Below are positions 62,275-64,000 of a DNA stretch of 64,000 nucleotides, piece after piece. A program made the translations under genes and the position numbers. Numbering within the stretch: position 1 is the stretch's first letter; every line of letters begins with the position of its first letter. The notes beneath the pieces were generated by a model. The model worked only from the letters and a program-made list of their open reading frames with translations. It ran no database searches and had not been told where the DNA came from. Source of the stretch: an uncultured Sphingomonas sp. (GTDB taxonomy: Bacteria; Pseudomonadota; Alphaproteobacteria; Sphingomonadales; Sphingomonadaceae); the NCBI RefSeq assembly GCF_937871615.1, contig NZ_CALMPA010000046.1, forward strand, positions 186,001-250,000. Direction: 5' to 3'.

Positions 62275-62948
62275 GCGCCATTGTCCTTCAGCATATAGCC
62301 AACGCCTCGAACGGTATGGAGCGCGCCGGTGACGTGGGCATCCTCCAGCTTGCGCCGCACCCGCGAGATCGTGGCCTCGATAGCATTGGGCGTCACAGGA
62401 TCGCTGAAACTATAAAGGGCATTCTCAATCACGGCGCGATGCACGACCGTTCCCGCGTGCCGCATCAACAATTCCAGCAGATCGGCTTCGCGGCGCGACA
62501 GATCGATCTCCTGATCGCCAGCGCGGGCGGTGCGGTTGGCGACGTCGAAATATAGTCGTCCTACCTCGATCACCGGCTGTATCCGCACGCCGGGGCGACG
62601 TAGCAGCGCGCGGATGCGCGCTGCAAGTTCATCGATCTCGACCGGCTTCACGAGATAGTCATCCGCTCCGGCATCGAGGCCCGTGATGCGATCCTCCAAT
62701 GCCCCGCGCGCGGTCAGCATGATCGCGGGCGGCATCTCGTGATATTTTCGGCGGCTCGTAAGCCAGTCGGTTCCGTCGCCATCGGGTAGCCCAAGGTCGA
62801 GCACGATCGCGTCATAGGTTGCGCCGCCCATCGCATCCTCGGCCGCTGCAAGGCTATGGGCGACATCACACACGAAGTTCCGGCGCTGGAGGCCGTCTGC
62901 GACCAGCGCTGCCATTCGCGCATTATCTTCGATGACGAGAAGACGCAT
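62271..62948 (-). CDS. OmpR-type response regulator
   Basis: 225 residues: receiver domain with the phospho-acceptor Asp in 'YDAIVLDLGLPDGDG' (about residue 51), conserved Lys in 'DDYLVKPVEIDELAARI', and the winged-helix 'RREADLLELLMRHAGTVVHRAVI' with 'TISRVRRKL'. First gene of the minus-strand regulator-kinase-efflux operon, which it presumably activates in response to metal. Confidence 0.93.
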   Translation of the reverse strand: MRLLVIEDNARMAALVADGLQRRNFVCDVAHSLAAAEDAMGGATYDAIVLDLGLPDGDGTDWLTSRRKYHEMPPAIMLTARGALEDRITGLDAGADDYLVKPVEIDELAARIRALLRRPGVRIQPVIEVGRLYFDVANRTARAGDQEIDLSRREADLLELLMRHAGTVVHRAVIENALYSFSDPVTPNAIEATISRVRRKLEDAHVTGALHTVRGVGYMLKDNGA

Positions 62949-63022
62949 GAATCACTGGAACCTTCGAGGGAGATGATGATCGCTGGCCATGATCCGTTCT
63001 AGCAGGGGGCCGTCAGAAGTCT

Positions 63023-63712
63023 TCAATCCTTGTCCTCGTGATGTTCATGGGCGCCATCGCGCATATGCGGTGTGAACGCGGTCGGCTCGCTCCGAAGGAT
63101 CAGGATCACCGCCAGGATGATGGTGGCGCTGCCGACCAGCAGCGCAAGTGCTCCGGGCGCCCGCGCGTCACGAGTATCAGGATGAAGACCGGCTCTCTTG
63201 CGGCCGGTGACCATCGCGCGAACCAGATTTTCACGAGTGAGAAACGACATCAGGACAACGGCGCCGACATGGAGGGCGACGAGCGCCAGCAAGCCATAGG
63301 CAAGCGTTTCGTGGAAATCCTTGTCGAGCTTGTGCGCCGCGACGCTAACACCGCTCCAAAGGACGATTCCGGTCAGGCCAAGCAGGGCGAGGACGGCGAT
63401 CGCTCCGAGCGGATTGTGTCCGACGGAGCGTTCCGGACGGCCGGCGAACAGCTCGCGCACATGCGAGCCGATCGCCGTCGGTTTGATGAAACGCGCAAAG
63501 CGGGCATGTTCGCCGCCGACCAGGCCCCAGACCAAGCGAAACGCCAGCAGCACAGCGGCGCACCATCCTGCCACCATATGCCAACTGGCGATCGGGCTGT
63601 CGTCTTCGGACGATAGAAAAGCCACCAGAATGGCCAGAACGAGCAGCCAATGGAACAATCGCAGCGGCGCGTCCCAGACCTTCAACGTGTCCGCCTGAGC
63701 GAGATTTGTCAT
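63023..63712 (-). CDS. Di-haem cytochrome b561-type membrane protein
   Basis: 229 residues with four main membrane helices: 'RLFHWLLVLAILVAFLS' carries the first haem ligand His, 'ASWHMVAGWCAAVLLAFRLVWGLVG' the second, and two later helices hold 'LGLTGIVLWSGV' and 'LLALVALHVGAVVLM'. It ends with a histidine-rich tail ('HMRDGAHEHHEDKD') that could bind metal. It may carry electrons at the membrane; its partner cytochrome c is not visible. Same strand as the efflux operon, 74 bp upstream of the regulator gene. Confidence 0.85.
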   Translation of the reverse strand: MTNLAQADTLKVWDAPLRLFHWLLVLAILVAFLSSEDDSPIASWHMVAGWCAAVLLAFRLVWGLVGGEHARFARFIKPTAIGSHVRELFAGRPERSVGHNPLGAIAVLALLGLTGIVLWSGVSVAAHKLDKDFHETLAYGLLALVALHVGAVVLMSFLTRENLVRAMVTGRKRAGLHPDTRDARAPGALALLVGSATIILAVILILRSEPTAFTPHMRDGAHEHHEDKD

Positions 63713-63779
63713 ACAATTCTTCCTTCCCGAAGGAAGGGCTAGGCAGATTGTCTGACCGAATCCTGACGAGAACGAGGGG

Positions 63780-64000
63780 CTATACGACCGTCCCGAACAG
63801 CCGCCCGATCCCTGCTGTTGCCGCCATGGCGAGCGCCCCCCAGAATGTCACCCGCAAGACCGAGCGCACCGGCTGCGCGCCACCGGCCCATGCGCCGAGC
63901 GTACCGAGCAGTATGAGGAACAGCAATGTCGCGGCGATCTCGATCGGCACGAGACTGGCGCGCGGCGCGACAGCGACCAGTGCCAGCGGCATGAGCGCGC
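63780..64000 (-). CDS. VIT1/CCC1 family metal transporter, C-terminal part
   Basis: The frame is open to the window edge, so the N terminus is outside. The visible 73 residues ('PLALVAVAPRASLVPIEIAA', 'LFLILLGTLGAWAGGAQPVR', 'ALAMAATAGIGRLFGTVV') are the last membrane helices of VIT-type iron/manganese transporters. Its position beside heavy-metal efflux genes supports a metal role. Partial, so confidence is moderate. Confidence 0.72.
   Translation of the reverse strand, partial: ALMPLALVAVAPRASLVPIEIAATLLFLILLGTLGAWAGGAQPVRSVLRVTFWGALAMAATAGIGRLFGTVV

Larger units (their letters stand above)
24656..64000. mobile_element. Integrative and conjugative element, left part (right end outside the window)
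   Basis: The element begins at the 3' part of tRNA-Arg with a large serine recombinase and continues with leading-region genes, a transfer regulatory block, relaxase, coupling protein, a complete trb mating-pair set and metal-resistance cargo. The gene order from DUF2840 through TraF, RlxS, TraG and trbBCDEJ-K-LFGI is that of alphaproteobacterial trb-type ICEs. I looked for a second copy of the tRNA 3' sequence to the right and saw none, so the right attachment site should lie beyond 64,000; whether the cargo after 55 kb is inside the element is inferred, not shown. Confidence 0.8.

Noticed and set aside
24700..64000. Right attachment site (second copy of the tRNA-Arg 3' end)
   Set aside because: No copy of the T-loop/acceptor segment was found by eye right of the recombinase; the element probably runs beyond the window.

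Overview
The window looks like a chromosomal segment of a high-G+C alphaproteobacterium, most probably a sphingomonad. Grounds: the branched-chain 2-oxoacid dehydrogenase cluster, a PopZ/DUF2497 protein next to TolC and valS, sodC, a DUF2490 protein, a VIT-type transporter, and a degenerate inverted repeat of the 'TTCGGGCTGAGCCTGTCGAA' type that is dispersed in sphingomonad genomes. No rRNA or species marker is present, so the assignment stays at order level.

Positions 1 to about 24,650 are core chromosome: the end of an RNB exoribonuclease, an RNA 2',3'-cyclic phosphodiesterase, a Bax-inhibitor-1 protein, a PilZ protein, the E1alpha-E1beta-E2 dehydrogenase operon (no E3), a 47-residue membrane protein, an ArsR/SRPBCC pair, a divergent inositol cluster (inositol-3-phosphate synthase, sugar-phosphate cytidylyltransferase-like protein, CDP-alcohol phosphatidyltransferase), sodC, tRNA-Cys, a PCMT-like methyltransferase, a TolC protein, PopZ-like protein, an S9 peptidase, valS, a MATE pump, hemB with two GNAT genes, a lipoprotein and tRNA-Arg(ACG).

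From tRNA-Arg to at least the right edge the window is the left part of an integrative and conjugative element (ICE) of more than 39 kb. A large serine recombinase reads leftward into the tRNA, so its last 14 codons and stop are tRNA sequence. It lies in an operon behind a ParD/ParE-type toxin-antitoxin pair. Next come the leading region (ParB-like, DUF736 and DUF932 genes, each behind a palindrome-rich leader, plus an unknown two-gene membrane module) and a transfer-control block. That block is organised like the QseC-QseM-FseA-RdfS circuit of Mesorhizobium ICEMlSym-R7A: an XRE regulator divergent from a small DUF2285-type protein, then a two-frame gene whose halves join by a +1 shift at a TTTC site, then an excisionase-like HTH gene. 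The mating machinery follows: DUF2840, TraF peptidase, DUF736, lytic transglycosylase, candidate oriT, RlxS relaxase, TraG coupling protein, CopG protein and trbBCDEJ-K-LFGI.

The right part carries cargo on the minus strand: an entry-exclusion-like protein, a LysR regulator, and a heavy-metal resistance operon (response regulator, histidine kinase, RND adaptor, RND pump, DUF3240, outer-membrane factor, MlaA-like protein), followed by a cytochrome b and the end of a VIT-family transporter. The right end of the element is not in the window.

The most interesting observation is the FseA-like programmed +1 frameshift (TTTC at 35599-35602) inside a complete transfer-control module, here in an element with a serine rather than tyrosine integrase and with no LuxR/LuxI pair in view. 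Second is the set of long-hairpin leaders in front of the leading-region genes. They lie on the side of a candidate oriT where the transferred strand would be the template, which is the arrangement expected of single-strand promoters.
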